A stretch of 64,000 bases of DNA from Streptomyces sp. 840.1 (GTDB lineage Bacteria > Actinomycetota > Actinomycetes > Streptomycetales > Streptomycetaceae). Below, piece by piece: positions 49,094 through 57,987 of this stretch; position 1 is the stretch's first letter; each line of letters begins with the position of its first letter. The translations under genes were made by a program, and so were the position numbers. The stretch is taken from positions 1,178,001 to 1,242,000 of the forward strand of contig NZ_RJUU01000002.1 of NCBI RefSeq assembly GCF_003751445.1, in the 5' to 3' direction. The notes below the pieces were generated by a model. The model made no database searches. It saw nothing but the letters and a program-made list of their open reading frames with translations, and was not told the origin of the DNA.

Positions 49094-49657
49094 TCAGGCC
49101 TTCAGCAGGCGTTCGGTGAGATCGCGGTACTGCTGCAGGACGATCCGCAGTTCCTCGGTCCGGGCCCCCGATTCCCCGCCCCGCTGCTGGTCGCCCATCT
49201 CGCGCCGGCGCTCCTTGAGGGCGTTCGCGAGACTGTCGACCGCCGCGTCGAAGGCGCCTTCGGCTTCCTCGACCGCGCGCACGGGGTTCTCGACGAATTC
49301 GGTCACCGCTTGCTGGAGCCGCTGCGCCAGCCTCTCCTGGTCGCCCTCTGGGAAGAGCGGCCGGTTTGCCGCGGCGGCGGCGTCGGCGGGCGGGCCGGCG
49401 GATACCGGCGGCCGTCCGGCGGGTCGTTCGGAGGACTTCGGAGACTGCCCGGCGAGCCGGTCGTCTGCGGGGGACCACCCGGTGGTCCGGTCGGTGGCGA
49501 CCGGCGATGGTTCGGTGGTCCGGTCGGTGGTGAGCGGAGCCCGTTCCCCGGTCCGGCCGGTGGTGGCCGGAGGCTGCCCGGCGGTCACCGGCGGCTGCTC
49601 GGGGGGTGTGGGGGAGACGGTGGGGGTGCGGGGTGTGCGCTCGGTCTCGTACGTCAT
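49094..49657 (-). CDS. Hypothetical protein with Pro/Thr-rich N-terminus and helical C-terminus
   Basis: 187 residues, not assigned to a named family. Residues 1-90 are low-complexity Pro/Thr/Arg; from FPEGDQERLAQRLQQAVTEF onward (about 101-187) it is an amphipathic helical domain with EEAEGAFDAAVDSLANAL and ends LQQYRDLTERLLKA, possibly coiled coil. It overlaps the upstream membrane-protein gene as ATGA, so the two are co-translated. A cytosolic partner of that protein is plausible. Confidence 0.72.
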   Translation of the reverse strand: MTYETERTPRTPTVSPTPPEQPPVTAGQPPATTGRTGERAPLTTDRTTEPSPVATDRTTGWSPADDRLAGQSPKSSERPAGRPPVSAGPPADAAAAANRPLFPEGDQERLAQRLQQAVTEFVENPVRAVEEAEGAFDAAVDSLANALKERRREMGDQQRGGESGARTEELRIVLQQYRDLTERLLKA

Positions 49658-50229
49658 GCTGTGCCACTTCCTTCCGCGTGGTGCCGGTCCCGGTGGACCG
49701 GGCTCCGGGTGCCGTTGGAGACCAGTACGTCGAAGAGGCCGCGGGCCTCGATCATGGCCTCGCGCATCTCCTCCGTGCTGCCCTCGCCGCGCTGGACGGC
49801 GTGCACCCGGCGGTAGCCGTTGATGTGTTCCGCGTGGTGGACGGAGAGCGCCGCCGTCTGCTCCTCGAAGTCCCGGCCGTCGGGGAATCCGGTGTCCCTG
49901 GCCAGCTCCGCGAGGAGGGTGTCGGCGTCGGCGACGGCCTGCTGCGGCGCATCGACGAACCCGCCCTGAATCCGGGTCCAGCGCTCGGCGTACTGCGCAC
50001 GGGCCTCCGGCGACAGGGGACGCTCATCGAGGGAACGGTGCCGCTTCAACCGTTCGCTCAGCTCGCGCTCGGCGGCCTTGGCATCGCCGTCGTGACGCGC
50101 GACGGTCCGGTCGTACTCCGGTCCGAAGCGGCGCTGCAGGCCGCGGCCGCCCGGCTGCCGGCCGAAGGCGAAGAAGAGCCCGGCGGCCACCACCAGAACG
50201 ACCGCGACGATGATCACGACAGTGGTCAT
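49654..50229 (-). CDS. Membrane-anchored hypothetical protein
   Basis: 191 residues from ATG 50229, preferred over ATG 50238 because AAAGGA is then at a normal distance. One N-terminal membrane helix (VVIIVAVVLVVAAGLFFAFG) is followed by a helical cytosolic domain with RFGPEYDRTVARH, SPEARAQYAERWTRIQGGFVD and HINGYRRVH. The architecture recurs in Streptomyces without a defined function. First gene of a two-gene operon with the helical protein downstream. Confidence 0.75.
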   Translation of the reverse strand: MTTVVIIVAVVLVVAAGLFFAFGRQPGGRGLQRRFGPEYDRTVARHDGDAKAAERELSERLKRHRSLDERPLSPEARAQYAERWTRIQGGFVDAPQQAVADADTLLAELARDTGFPDGRDFEEQTAALSVHHAEHINGYRRVHAVQRGEGSTEEMREAMIEARGLFDVLVSNGTRSPVHRDRHHAEGSGTA

Positions 50230-50451
50230 GCTCACCATTCCTTTCGGTCCCTGCCCGGACGGGGTCCGTCCGGGCGTGCCGCTCGTGTACCCCGCCGCAC
50301 GGATTCATGCCCCGACAGCACGAGTTGCTCGCCGGCAGTTCGGAGGCAAGAAGGGTACGAAGGCTTCATGGCGCCTCCCGTCGCCGATCGGCACGGGGCG
50401 CCTCGGTATCGTGGAGGGGCGCATCAGGAATTCTCCGAGAGGGGCGTCACG

Positions 50452-50856
50452 GTGACCGAACGCAAACCTGCAGGCATCAGCTTCGAGTCCTGGGTCGACA
50501 AGCAGATCCGCGAATCCGAACAGCGTGGTGACTTCTCCCAGCTGCCGGGATTCGGCAAACCGCTCGATGGTCTCGACCGCCCCTACGACGAGACGTGGTG
50601 GATCAAGTCGAAGATGCAGCGCGAGGGGGTGTCGGTGCTTCCGCCGACGCTGGCCCTGCGCAAGGAGGCGGAGGACGTCCTCGCGGCGCTGCCCCAGGTC
50701 CGCACGGAGGCCGAGGTGCGCCGGAGGCTGACCGAGGTGAACGAGAAGATCGCCGAGGCCATCAGGCGGCCCCCGCCGGGACCGCTCCTGAACCTCAAGC
50801 CGTTCGACGTCGACGCCCTGACCGGGGAGTGGCGCGCCGCGCGCGACTCCTGCTGA
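50452..50856 (+). CDS. DUF1992 (DnaJ-C28-like) protein
   Basis: 134 residues. SWVDKQIRESEQRGDFSQLPG, GKPLDGLDRPYDETWWIKSK and LRKEAED are the conserved DUF1992 segments, a domain also found in the DNAJC28 group but here without a J domain. Soluble and helical. GTG 50452 follows GAGAGG; the frame extends upstream only antisense to another gene. Function is not established. Confidence 0.82.
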   Translation: MTERKPAGISFESWVDKQIRESEQRGDFSQLPGFGKPLDGLDRPYDETWWIKSKMQREGVSVLPPTLALRKEAEDVLAALPQVRTEAEVRRRLTEVNEKIAEAIRRPPPGPLLNLKPFDVDALTGEWRAARDSC

Positions 50857-50900
50857 GCCGGCCGCAGGCGGACCCCCCGCCGCCCCCCGCCTCGGGTGCG

Positions 50901-50906
50901 TAATAC
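50901..50906 (+). promoter_or_regulatory. TAATAC -10 hexamer giving a leaderless GNAT transcript
   Basis: TAATAC ends 7 nt before ATG 50914, so transcription should start at the A of the start codon. No ribosome site is present. The -35 region is GC-rich and unrecognisable. Confidence 0.55.
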
Positions 50907-50913
50907 TCGACGG

Positions 50914-51405
50914 ATGAGATCAAGTGTTACGCAGTCGGGGCGTCCGGCGCCGGGTGAAGGCGTACGGATCAGGCGCGCGGTCGCCCGGGATGCGCGGCGG
51001 CTGACCCGTCTGGTCCAGGCCTCGCGGGCCTACGAAGGGCCGTACGCCCCGATGGTCGCCGGATACCGGGTGGGCCCCGACTACATCGAGACGCACCGGG
51101 TCTTCACAGCCGTCGAGGAGGCCACCGGACGGCTGCTCGGCTTCTACTCACTCGTCCTGGATCCGCCCGAGCTCGACCTCATGTTCGTCGCCGACGACGT
51201 GCAGGGCGGCGGCATCGGGCGCCTGCTGGCCGGACATCTGAGGGACGAGGCGCGCCGGGCCGGGCTCACCGGTGTGCGCATCGTCTCGCACCCGCCGGCC
51301 GAGGGCTTCTACCGCAGCGTGGGCGCCCTGCGGACCGGCACCGAGCGAGCCGCACCGCCCGCCGTGATGTGGGACCGGCCCGAACTGCTGCTCCCGGTCA
51401 CCTGA
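50914..51405 (+). CDS. GNAT-family N-acetyltransferase
   Basis: 163 residues from ATG 50914. IRRAVARDARRLTRLVQASRA at the start is the typical GNAT first strand and helix; LMFVADDVQGGGIGRLLAGHL contains the acetyl-CoA loop (Q-G-G-G-I-G). FYRSVGALR is the C-terminal motif B. The acceptor is unknown; small molecules or amines are common. Probably leaderless. Followed by a strong hairpin. Confidence 0.85.
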   Translation: MRSSVTQSGRPAPGEGVRIRRAVARDARRLTRLVQASRAYEGPYAPMVAGYRVGPDYIETHRVFTAVEEATGRLLGFYSLVLDPPELDLMFVADDVQGGGIGRLLAGHLRDEARRAGLTGVRIVSHPPAEGFYRSVGALRTGTERAAPPAVMWDRPELLLPVT

Positions 51406-51415
51406 GGACGCCGAA

Positions 51416-51457
51416 GGGCCCGGCCGGACCCCGCGTGCGGCGGATCCGGCCGGGCCC
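51416..51457. terminator. 13-bp stem-loop between convergent genes
   Basis: 51416-51428 pairs perfectly with 51445-51457, 16-nt loop. Ends the GNAT gene and possibly the VOC gene from the other side. Confidence 0.75.
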
Positions 51458-51475
51458 CCGGACAGGCGCCCGCCG

Positions 51476-51865
51476 TCAGGAGTCGTAGCCTCCGTACGGA
51501 CGGGTGATGATCTCCATCCCATGACCGGCGGGATCGGTGAAGTAGATGCCCCGGCCGCCGTCGTTGTGGTTGATCTCCCCCGGGTGCCTGCCGTGCGGAT
51601 CGGCGTAGTACGGGGCCCCGAGCTCCCGGATGCGGGCGTACGCCGTATCGAACTCCGCCTCCGACACGAGGAAGGCGTAGTGCTGGGGGGTGATGGATTC
51701 GGCGGGAGCGGTCGCGAAGTCCAGGGTGACTCCGTTGGCCGTGGTGAGCGGGATGAACGGGCCCCACTCCTGACCGATCTCCAGCCCCAGGACGCCGGCC
51801 AGGAACTCGGCCGACTCCCGGTTGTCCCGGGCATGAACGATGGTGTGATTCAACTCGACTGACAC
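51476..51865 (-). CDS. VOC-family (glyoxalase/bleomycin-resistance fold) protein
   Basis: 129 residues, one VOC domain. LNHTIVHARDNRESAEFLAGVLGL opens the first module (cited as NHTIVHARDN), HYAFLVSEAEFD follows, and GRGIYFTDPAGHGMEIITRPYG closes the second, with His, Glu and an upstream His as likely metal ligands. Such proteins are lyases, dioxygenases or antibiotic-binding proteins; no choice can be made here. It lies upstream of a large palindrome. Confidence 0.85.
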   Translation of the reverse strand: MSVELNHTIVHARDNRESAEFLAGVLGLEIGQEWGPFIPLTTANGVTLDFATAPAESITPQHYAFLVSEAEFDTAYARIRELGAPYYADPHGRHPGEINHNDGGRGIYFTDPAGHGMEIITRPYGGYDS

Positions 51866-51952
51866 TGTGGAATGCCTCCAACGGGCATCTCACGGGCACC
51901 TCCACGCCTCACCCGGCCGGTGACCGACGCGCGATGCCGTACCGAAGATCCT

Positions 51953-52011
51953 AGGGCCTGTCGTCAACCTGCCGTCTGCCGGGCGACGACGGCAGGTTGA
52001 CGACAGGCCCT
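51953..52011. repeat. Perfect 24-bp inverted repeat (59-bp palindromic element)
   Basis: 51953-51976 is exactly complementary to 51988-52011 with an 11-nt centre. The arms begin AGGGCCTGTCGTCAA. It lies between two minus-strand VOC genes and could terminate the upstream one, but the perfect arms and small size also fit a miniature palindromic element. Confidence 0.85.
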
Positions 52012-52100
52012 GGGCGGGCCCGCTCCGGGGCGTCGAGGGCTCCAGGGATGCCGGACGCCCGTGATCGCGTCCCGGCGCGAGGAGGGAGCCGCCCGGTCCG

Positions 52101-52925
52101 TCACGCCGGGGTGGCGGCGGGGTTGTGGACGTCCGTGAGAGTGAACAGTCCGCCGTCCGGGTCGAGCAGCGTCGCCTCCCGGGCATCGGGCCGTGACAGC
52201 TCCTCGACGAGCGAACCGCCGTGCTCCTGTGCCGATGCGACGGCGGCCGCCACGTCGGGGACGGGGAAGTTGACCTGCCAGCGCGGCCGGACCAGCGGAT
52301 CGGGGGCCGCCTCGACCGCGCCCGAGCTGATCCGGGCAAGCTGACGCCCGCCGCACGTGACGATCACCTCGTCCCCGGCGTACGACACCTCGCAGGAGCC
52401 GGGCAGCCCGCTCGCCCAGTCCAGTACCTCGCCGTAGAAGATCGCGGCGTCGAAGGCGCTCCTGGTGTGCAGCCGCAGCCAGGCGTGCGAGTGGCCGTCC
52501 GGAGCGGGCGGCGAGGTCGCCGGCTCGGTCCGCTCCCAGATGCCGAACCCCGCCCCCTCGCGGTCGGCGGCCAGCGCACCGCGCCCCTTGCCCAGAGCCA
52601 GCGGCCCCACCGCCACCGTGCCGCTGCGCTCACGGATCCGGGAGGCGGTCACGTCGGCGTCCCGGACGGCGAAGTAGGGCGTCCACGCCACCGCGACGTG
52701 GAACGTGGTCGCCACCGCGCCGATACCGGCGACGGGCACGTCACCGCGGCGGGCCACCGAGAACTCCTGGCCGAGCTTGCCCGGCCGGAAGGTCCAGCCC
52801 ATCACCGGGCCGTAGAAGTCCTGCGCCGACTCCAGGTCCCGGGTCATCAGGTTGACCCAGCACGGCGCCGCGGGCCCGGTCAGAGGCGCGGGAGCGGATG
52901 CCTTGCCAGAGGTGCTTGCGGTCAT
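52101..52925 (-). CDS. Two-domain VOC-family protein
   Basis: 274 residues with two VOC modules. The first has CWVNLMTRDLESAQDFYGPVMGW and ends AGFGIWE; the second has HAWLRLHTRSAFDAAIFYGEVLDW and ends LDPDGGLFTLTD (each cited within length limits). This duplicated form is common among actinobacterial hydroxylase-like or binding proteins of the 27-kDa antigen CFP30B type. ATG 52925 was chosen over a longer frame. Metal ligands are partly replaced in the first module. Function unknown. Confidence 0.82.
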   Translation of the reverse strand: MTASTSGKASAPAPLTGPAAPCWVNLMTRDLESAQDFYGPVMGWTFRPGKLGQEFSVARRGDVPVAGIGAVATTFHVAVAWTPYFAVRDADVTASRIRERSGTVAVGPLALGKGRGALAADREGAGFGIWERTEPATSPPAPDGHSHAWLRLHTRSAFDAAIFYGEVLDWASGLPGSCEVSYAGDEVIVTCGGRQLARISSGAVEAAPDPLVRPRWQVNFPVPDVAAAVASAQEHGGSLVEELSRPDAREATLLDPDGGLFTLTDVHNPAATPA

Positions 52926-53045
52926 GGTCCTACTGCCTTCATGGGGTGTGCGGCAGATGTGTGCCGATGGCCTGCGGGCCCTCCCCAGCCTCACCGCGGC
53001 CGCCCGCTCCCGCAACACGCGGCGGACGGCGTCGCACCTTCCGTC

Positions 53046-53378
53046 TCAGCCGCGCTTCTCGTCGTTCTCGGGGCGGCCGTGCTCGTCCCCGTGCTCACCG
53101 AGCTCGTACGGCGAGAGCCCGCGGCCGTCGGCCGGGAAGCTGTCGTCGGCGTGCACGTCCGGCTCCTCGACGTGCGTGCGGTGGTCCGGCGCCACCGGCT
53201 GCTCCTCGGGGCGGGGCGGAGGGGGCGCCTGGGCTTGCCGTCGCTTGCCGAGCCACACGGCACCGATCAGCAGGGCCACCAGGATCACTCCGACGACGGC
53301 CATCACCACCCCGGTCGCTCCGCGCCCGTCCGCGAGGGTGAGGGCCAGGGAATTCAGGGCTCCACGCGATACGTCCAT
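53046..53378 (-). CDS. DUF6479-like small membrane protein
   Basis: 110 residues from ATG 53378. A membrane helix (GVVMAVVGVILVALLIGAVW) is followed by a proline-rich cytosolic tail with PPPPRPEEQPV and ends GRGLSPYELGEHGDEHG. This layout matches Streptomyces DUF6479 proteins as I remember them. An alternative ATG at 53432 adds 18 residues and lies nearer an A/T-rich promoter-like stretch, so the start is uncertain. Function unknown. Confidence 0.68.
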   Translation of the reverse strand: MDVSRGALNSLALTLADGRGATGVVMAVVGVILVALLIGAVWLGKRRQAQAPPPPRPEEQPVAPDHRTHVEEPDVHADDSFPADGRGLSPYELGEHGDEHGRPENDEKRG

Positions 53379-53577
53379 GCATGCCGGATACCCCGGGACC
53401 GGACAGTCACTCGGTGCCAAGCTCGAATTCATGTTTTAAGTGGATATGGGAGTAAAAAGCGTTTCGATCGGCAGGAGGCGTGTCGCGGCCCGCATCCGCA
53501 AGCAGCCGGGGCCGCTCGCCTCGCAGACACCCGGCCGCGGGGAGAGTCTGGAGGTACACCCTCAGGAAGGAACCGCG

Positions 53578-53967
53578 GTGAACAGCACACGGGAAGCGCA
53601 GACGCAGGAGAACCCGCAGGGCGGGGAGGTGTCGGTGGTTCTCAGCGGCTGCGCCAAGGACGACGCCGGCACGGTCTTCGACGTGCTGCGGGCCGCGTTC
53701 GTCACCGACCGGGCCTCGGCCGACGCGCCGCAGGACGTCTCGGGCAAGCGGCCCACCGCCTGGGTCGCGACCGTCGATGTCACCGAGGAGCGGGTGGTCT
53801 CCGGGCCCGTGCACCTCGGCGCGCCCGTCACGCTCGACGTCCAGGGCGGCTACTGGGCGGTCGAGCGGCTGAGGCAGGGCCTGGCGGGAGCCTTCGCGGT
53901 GCGGGTCGTGGGCACCGTGTCCGGCGACCAGGAGGAGGAAGTGCGGCTGCGGCTGGCGAGCAAGTAG
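53578..53967 (+). CDS. Small conserved hypothetical protein
   Basis: 129 residues from GTG 53578 with AAGGA upstream. Core segments are VSVVLSGCAKDDAGTVFDVL, TAWVATVDVTEE, PVTLDVQGGYWAVERLRQGL and SGDQEEEVRLRL. The alternating strand-helix pattern suggests a small alpha/beta fold. I cannot attach a named family. The frame is open further upstream to 53440 but that part looks non-coding. Neighbours give no hint of its job. Confidence 0.7.
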   Translation: MNSTREAQTQENPQGGEVSVVLSGCAKDDAGTVFDVLRAAFVTDRASADAPQDVSGKRPTAWVATVDVTEERVVSGPVHLGAPVTLDVQGGYWAVERLRQGLAGAFAVRVVGTVSGDQEEEVRLRLASK

Positions 53968-54053
53968 GCCGCTCCTGCCCGGCCCCCTTGCTCTGAAGTG
54001 ACGTGATGTGACGTGACCGTTCCGGTTGAGGGTGCGAGCGCTGTGGTGCGAAT

Positions 54054-54096
54054 CTGATAGAAGTTTGTCTGATATCGGATAGAAAACGCAGATATC
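54054..54096 (+). promoter_or_regulatory. A/T-rich promoter region with repeated motifs before the molybdenum hydroxylase operon
   Basis: CTGATAG (54054-54060) and CTGATAT (54069-54075) are 15 nt apart, followed by CGGATAG; GATATC occurs at 54071-54076 and again at 54091-54096. TTGTCT (54065-54070) may be a -35. This stretch stands out against the GC-rich background and probably contains promoter and operator sites. Confidence 0.5.
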
Positions 54097-54121
54097 GCCC
54101 CTTAGTGAGAGGTTGCGCCAC

Positions 54122-54688
54122 GTGGATCCCACCACTCGGCGGGAGGGCGGCGGGGGAGACCCGCGGGCGACCACCGGCAGCTCCGCCCTGACCCTGAACG
54201 TCAACGGGACCGAGCGGACACTGACGGTCGACCACCGCACCACCGTCCTGGACACTCTCCGTCATCACCTGGGCCTGACCGGCGCGAAGAAGGGCTGCGA
54301 CCACGGCCAGTGCGGTGCCTGCACCGTCCTGGTGGACGGCCGGCGGGCGAACAGCTGCCTGCTGCTGGCCGTCGCGTACGACGGCGCCCGCATCACCACG
54401 ATCGAGGGCCTGGCCGACGGAGACCGTCTCCACCCCCTCCAGGAGGCCTTCCTGGACCGCGACGCGCTCCAGTGCGGCTACTGCACGCCCGGCCAGATCT
54501 GTTCGGCCGTCGGAGTGCTGGGCGAGGCGGCCGACGGCTTCCCCTCCCACGTCACCGGGCACACCGCACCCGTCACCGCCCCGGCGCGCCTGGACGCCGC
54601 CGAGATCCGCGAGCGGATGAGCGGCAACCTGTGCCGGTGCGGCGCGTACCCGCGCATCGTCGAGGCGGTCGGGGACGTGGCGCCATGA
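54122..54688 (+). CDS. Molybdenum hydroxylase [2Fe-2S] subunit (PaoA/YagT-like)
   Basis: 188 residues from GTG 54122 behind GAGAGG; TTG 54113 is an alternative. The first plant-ferredoxin cluster is in KKGCDHGQCGACTVL with a later Cys in ANSCLL; the second in CGYCTPGQIC and NLCRCGAYP. No Tat signal is seen, unlike periplasmic PaoA of E. coli, so the enzyme should be cytosolic. It passes electrons from the molybdenum site to FAD. Overlaps the FAD subunit gene as ATGA. Confidence 0.92.
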   Translation: MDPTTRREGGGGDPRATTGSSALTLNVNGTERTLTVDHRTTVLDTLRHHLGLTGAKKGCDHGQCGACTVLVDGRRANSCLLLAVAYDGARITTIEGLADGDRLHPLQEAFLDRDALQCGYCTPGQICSAVGVLGEAADGFPSHVTGHTAPVTAPARLDAAEIRERMSGNLCRCGAYPRIVEAVGDVAP

Positions 54689-55671
54689 AACCCTTCGGAT
54701 ATCTGCGCGCCGCGTCCGTCGCCGAAGCGGTCCGGGAGAGCGCGGCCGACCCGGGCGCGCGGTTCCTCGGCGGCGGAACCAACCTCGTCGACCTGATGAA
54801 GCTGGGGGTGGAGGCCCCCGGCCTGCTCATCGACGTCAGCCGGCTCCCGCTCGACCGGGTGACGGAGACGGCCGACGGCGGGCTGCGCATCGGCGCGACG
54901 GTGCGCAACAGCGACCTGGCCGCCCACCACGCGGTACGCACCCGCTACCCCGCCCTCTCCCAGGCGCTGCTGGCCGGCGCCTCGGGGCAACTGCGCAACA
55001 CCGCCACCACCGGCGGCAACCTCCTCCAGCGCACCCGCTGTCCGTACTTCCAGGACACGTCCAAGCCCTGCAACAAGCGCGAGCCCGGCAGCGGCTGTCC
55101 GGCCCGCGAGGGAGCCCACCGCGACCTCGCCGTCCTCGGCCACTCCGCCGCGTGCGTCGCCACCCACCCCTCGGACATGGCGGTGGCCCTGGCCGCGCTC
55201 GACGCCACGGTCGTACTGCACGGACCGGACGGCGAACGGACCGTACCCGCCACCGGATTCCACCGGCTGCCCGGGGACGACCCGGCCACCGACACCGTGA
55301 TCCGGCCGGGCGAACTGATCACCGAGGTCCTCCTGCCGCCGCTGCCCGACGGCACGGTCTCCCTCTACCGCAAGGCCCGCGACCGCGCGTCGTTCGCCTT
55401 CGCCCTGGCCTCCGTCGCGGTCGTCCTGCACGTCAGCGGCGGCCGGGCCGAACACGCGGCCCTCGCGTTCGGCTGCCTCGCGCACCGCCCCTGGCGGGCC
55501 CACGCCGCCGAGGAGATCCTGCGCGGCGCACCCGCCACCGAGGAGACGTACGAAGCGGCGGTCGACGCCGAACTCGCCGCCGCCCGCCCCCTGCGCGACA
55601 ACGCGTTCAAGGTGACCCTGGCCCGCCGGCTCGCCGTCGACGCCCTGGCCGAACTCACCGCCCGCCCCTGA
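54685..55671 (+). CDS. Molybdenum hydroxylase FAD subunit with extra Fe-S cluster (PaoB/YagS-like)
   Basis: 328 residues. FAD-binding motif RFLGGGTNLVDLMKLGV near residue 30 and GQLRNTATTGGNLLQ near 105. The insert CPYFQDTSKPCNKREPGSGC adds three cysteines, with a fourth in SAACVATHPSD; this matches the [4Fe-4S] site of PaoB and sets it apart from ordinary CoxM/XdhB subunits. It lies between the Fe-S and molybdenum subunit genes with close spacing. Confidence 0.92.
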   Translation: MKPFGYLRAASVAEAVRESAADPGARFLGGGTNLVDLMKLGVEAPGLLIDVSRLPLDRVTETADGGLRIGATVRNSDLAAHHAVRTRYPALSQALLAGASGQLRNTATTGGNLLQRTRCPYFQDTSKPCNKREPGSGCPAREGAHRDLAVLGHSAACVATHPSDMAVALAALDATVVLHGPDGERTVPATGFHRLPGDDPATDTVIRPGELITEVLLPPLPDGTVSLYRKARDRASFAFALASVAVVLHVSGGRAEHAALAFGCLAHRPWRAHAAEEILRGAPATEETYEAAVDAELAAARPLRDNAFKVTLARRLAVDALAELTARP

Positions 55672-55690
55672 AGAGCCGAGGATCCCCACC

Positions 55691-57790
55691 ATGAGCCACA
55701 CCCCCCAGCCCCCGGGCGCCCCGGTCGTCCGCCGCGAGGGCCGGGACAAGGTGACCGGCACCGCGCGCTATTCCGCCGAACGCAACCTGCCCGGCTGCCT
55801 GTACGCCTGGCCGGTGCCCGCCACCGTCCCGCGCGGCCGCGTCACCGCGATCGGCACCGCTGCCGCGACGGCACTCCCCGGCGTCCGCGCCGTCCTCACC
55901 CACGAGAACGCGCCACGCACCGAGGAACCCGACGACCCGATCCTCGCCGTACTCCAGAACGACCGGGTACCGCACCGAGGCTGGCAGATCGCCCTCGTCG
56001 TGGCGGACACCCTCGAAGGCGCGCGGGCGGGCGCCGAGGCGCTGGAGATCACCTACGAGACCGACCCGCACGACGTCGTCCTGACAGCGGACCACCCCGG
56101 CATGTACACCCCGGAGACCGCCAACGGCGGCTACCCGGCCGTACGCGAACGCGGCGACTTCGACCGGGCGTTCGCCGCCGCACCCGTACGGATCGACGCC
56201 ACGTACACGCTCGGCGCCCTGCACAACCACCCCATGGAACCGCACGCCTCGACCGCCCACTGGTCGCCGGACGGGCGCCTCACCGTGTACGACGCGAGCC
56301 AGGGCGCCACCAAGGTGCGCGACAGCCTCGCCACCGTGTTCGGCCTGCGGCCGGACCAGGTCACCGTCGTCTCGGAGCACGTGGGCGGCGGCTTCGGCTC
56401 CAAGGGCACCCCGCGCCCCCAGGCCGTGCTCGCCGCCATGGCCGCGCTCCACACCGGACACCCCGTCGAACTCGCGATGCCCCGGCGGCACATGGCCGCG
56501 GTCGTCGGACACCGGGCGCCCACCGTCCAGCGCGTCCGGCTCGGCGCCGAGGCCGACGGCACCCTCACCTCGATCGCCCACGAGGTCGTGTCCCACACGT
56601 CCACGGTCAAGGAGTTCATGGAACAGGCCGGCGTACCGGCCCGGGTGATGTACGGCTCCGCGCACAGCCGCACCGTCCACCGTGTCACCGCCCTCGACGT
56701 CCCGAGCCCGTCGTGGATGCGGGCCCCGGGCGAGGCCCCCGGCATGTACGCGCTCGAATCGGCACTGGACGAACTCGCCACCGCCCTCGGTATCGACCCC
56801 GTCGAACTGCGCCTGCGCAACGACCCCGCCGACGAGCCCGACTCCGGGAAACCCTTCAGCAGCCGCGGCCTGGCCGCCTGCCTGCGGGAGGGCGCCGACC
56901 GCTTCGGCTGGCACGGCCGCGATCCCCGCCCCGCGATCCGCCGGGAAGGACCGCTGCTGCTCGGTACGGGCGTCGCCTCGGCCACCTACCCCGTCTACCT
57001 GAGCGCCTCCCACGCCTCGGCCCACGCGGCGGCCGACGGCTCGTACCGCATCGCGGTCAACGCCACCGACATCGGCACCGGCGCCCGCACCGTCCTCGCC
57101 CAGATCGCCGCGGGCGTGCTGGGGACGCCGGTGGAGAACGTGAGGGTCGACATCGGCAACAGCGACCTGCCGGACGCCCCGCTGGCCGGCGGCTCCTCCG
57201 GCACCGGCTCCTGGGGCTGGTCGGTGCACAAGGCCGCCACCGGCCTCGTCCGGGAGCTCGGCGCGCGGACCGGAGCGCTGCCCGACGGGGGAGTGACCGT
57301 CGCCGCCGACACCGGGAGCGAGACGGCGGCCGAGTCCCCGTACGCCCGGCACGCCTTCGGGGCGCACTTCGCGGAGGTCGCCATCGACAGCCGGACCGGC
57401 GAGGTCCGGGTGCGCCGCATGCTCGGGGTCTTCGCCGCCGGGCACATCCTCAACTCCCGCACCGCACGCTCCCAGTTCATCGGCGGGATGATCATGAGGC
57501 TCGGCATGGCACTGACCGAGTCCAGCACCATGGACCCGGTCTTCGGGGACTTCACCGAGAGCGATCTGGCCTCCTACCACGTGCCGGCCTGCGCGGACGC
57601 GGTCGGCATCGAGGCGCACTGGATCGACGAGGAGGACCCGCACCTCAACCCGATGGGCAGCAAGGGCATCGGCGAGATCGGGATCGTCGGCGCGGCTGCC
57701 GCGATCGGCAACGCCGTCCGGCACGCCACCGGCGCCAGGCTCCGGACGCTTCCCCTCACCCCGGACCGGCTGCTTCCGCACCTGCCCTGA
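55691..57790 (+). CDS. Molybdenum hydroxylase catalytic subunit (PaoC/YagR-like aldehyde or xanthine oxidase family)
   Basis: 699 residues. EHVGGGFGSKG near residue 235, WMRAPGEAPGMYALE with the substrate-positioning Arg near 340, and GSKGIGEIGIVG near 655 with the base-catalyst Glu are the diagnostic motifs. The enzyme hydroxylates aldehydes or heterocycles using water. Cofactor is molybdopterin cytosine dinucleotide in related enzymes. No MocA-type or XdhC maturation gene lies next to it. Substrate is open; PaoABC relatives prefer aromatic aldehydes. Confidence 0.92.
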   Translation: MSHTPQPPGAPVVRREGRDKVTGTARYSAERNLPGCLYAWPVPATVPRGRVTAIGTAAATALPGVRAVLTHENAPRTEEPDDPILAVLQNDRVPHRGWQIALVVADTLEGARAGAEALEITYETDPHDVVLTADHPGMYTPETANGGYPAVRERGDFDRAFAAAPVRIDATYTLGALHNHPMEPHASTAHWSPDGRLTVYDASQGATKVRDSLATVFGLRPDQVTVVSEHVGGGFGSKGTPRPQAVLAAMAALHTGHPVELAMPRRHMAAVVGHRAPTVQRVRLGAEADGTLTSIAHEVVSHTSTVKEFMEQAGVPARVMYGSAHSRTVHRVTALDVPSPSWMRAPGEAPGMYALESALDELATALGIDPVELRLRNDPADEPDSGKPFSSRGLAACLREGADRFGWHGRDPRPAIRREGPLLLGTGVASATYPVYLSASHASAHAAADGSYRIAVNATDIGTGARTVLAQIAAGVLGTPVENVRVDIGNSDLPDAPLAGGSSGTGSWGWSVHKAATGLVRELGARTGALPDGGVTVAADTGSETAAESPYARHAFGAHFAEVAIDSRTGEVRVRRMLGVFAAGHILNSRTARSQFIGGMIMRLGMALTESSTMDPVFGDFTESDLASYHVPACADAVGIEAHWIDEEDPHLNPMGSKGIGEIGIVGAAAAIGNAVRHATGARLRTLPLTPDRLLPHLP

Positions 57791-57987
57791 CGACGGGGCG
57801 GCGCTCACCCCTACCGGCGGCGAATGCGCCGGTCACCGGGGGTGCGCGGCCGGATGTGTTGCGCAACCGGCTCTACCGGGTCACCCTAAGGAGTGACCCA
57901 GAAGTGACATCTGCTCACTCTTTGCATTCGGGGGTCGTTCGTTCAACGGGGCGAAGCATGTGGGCCTCGATGTGAGGAGCCTCGACG

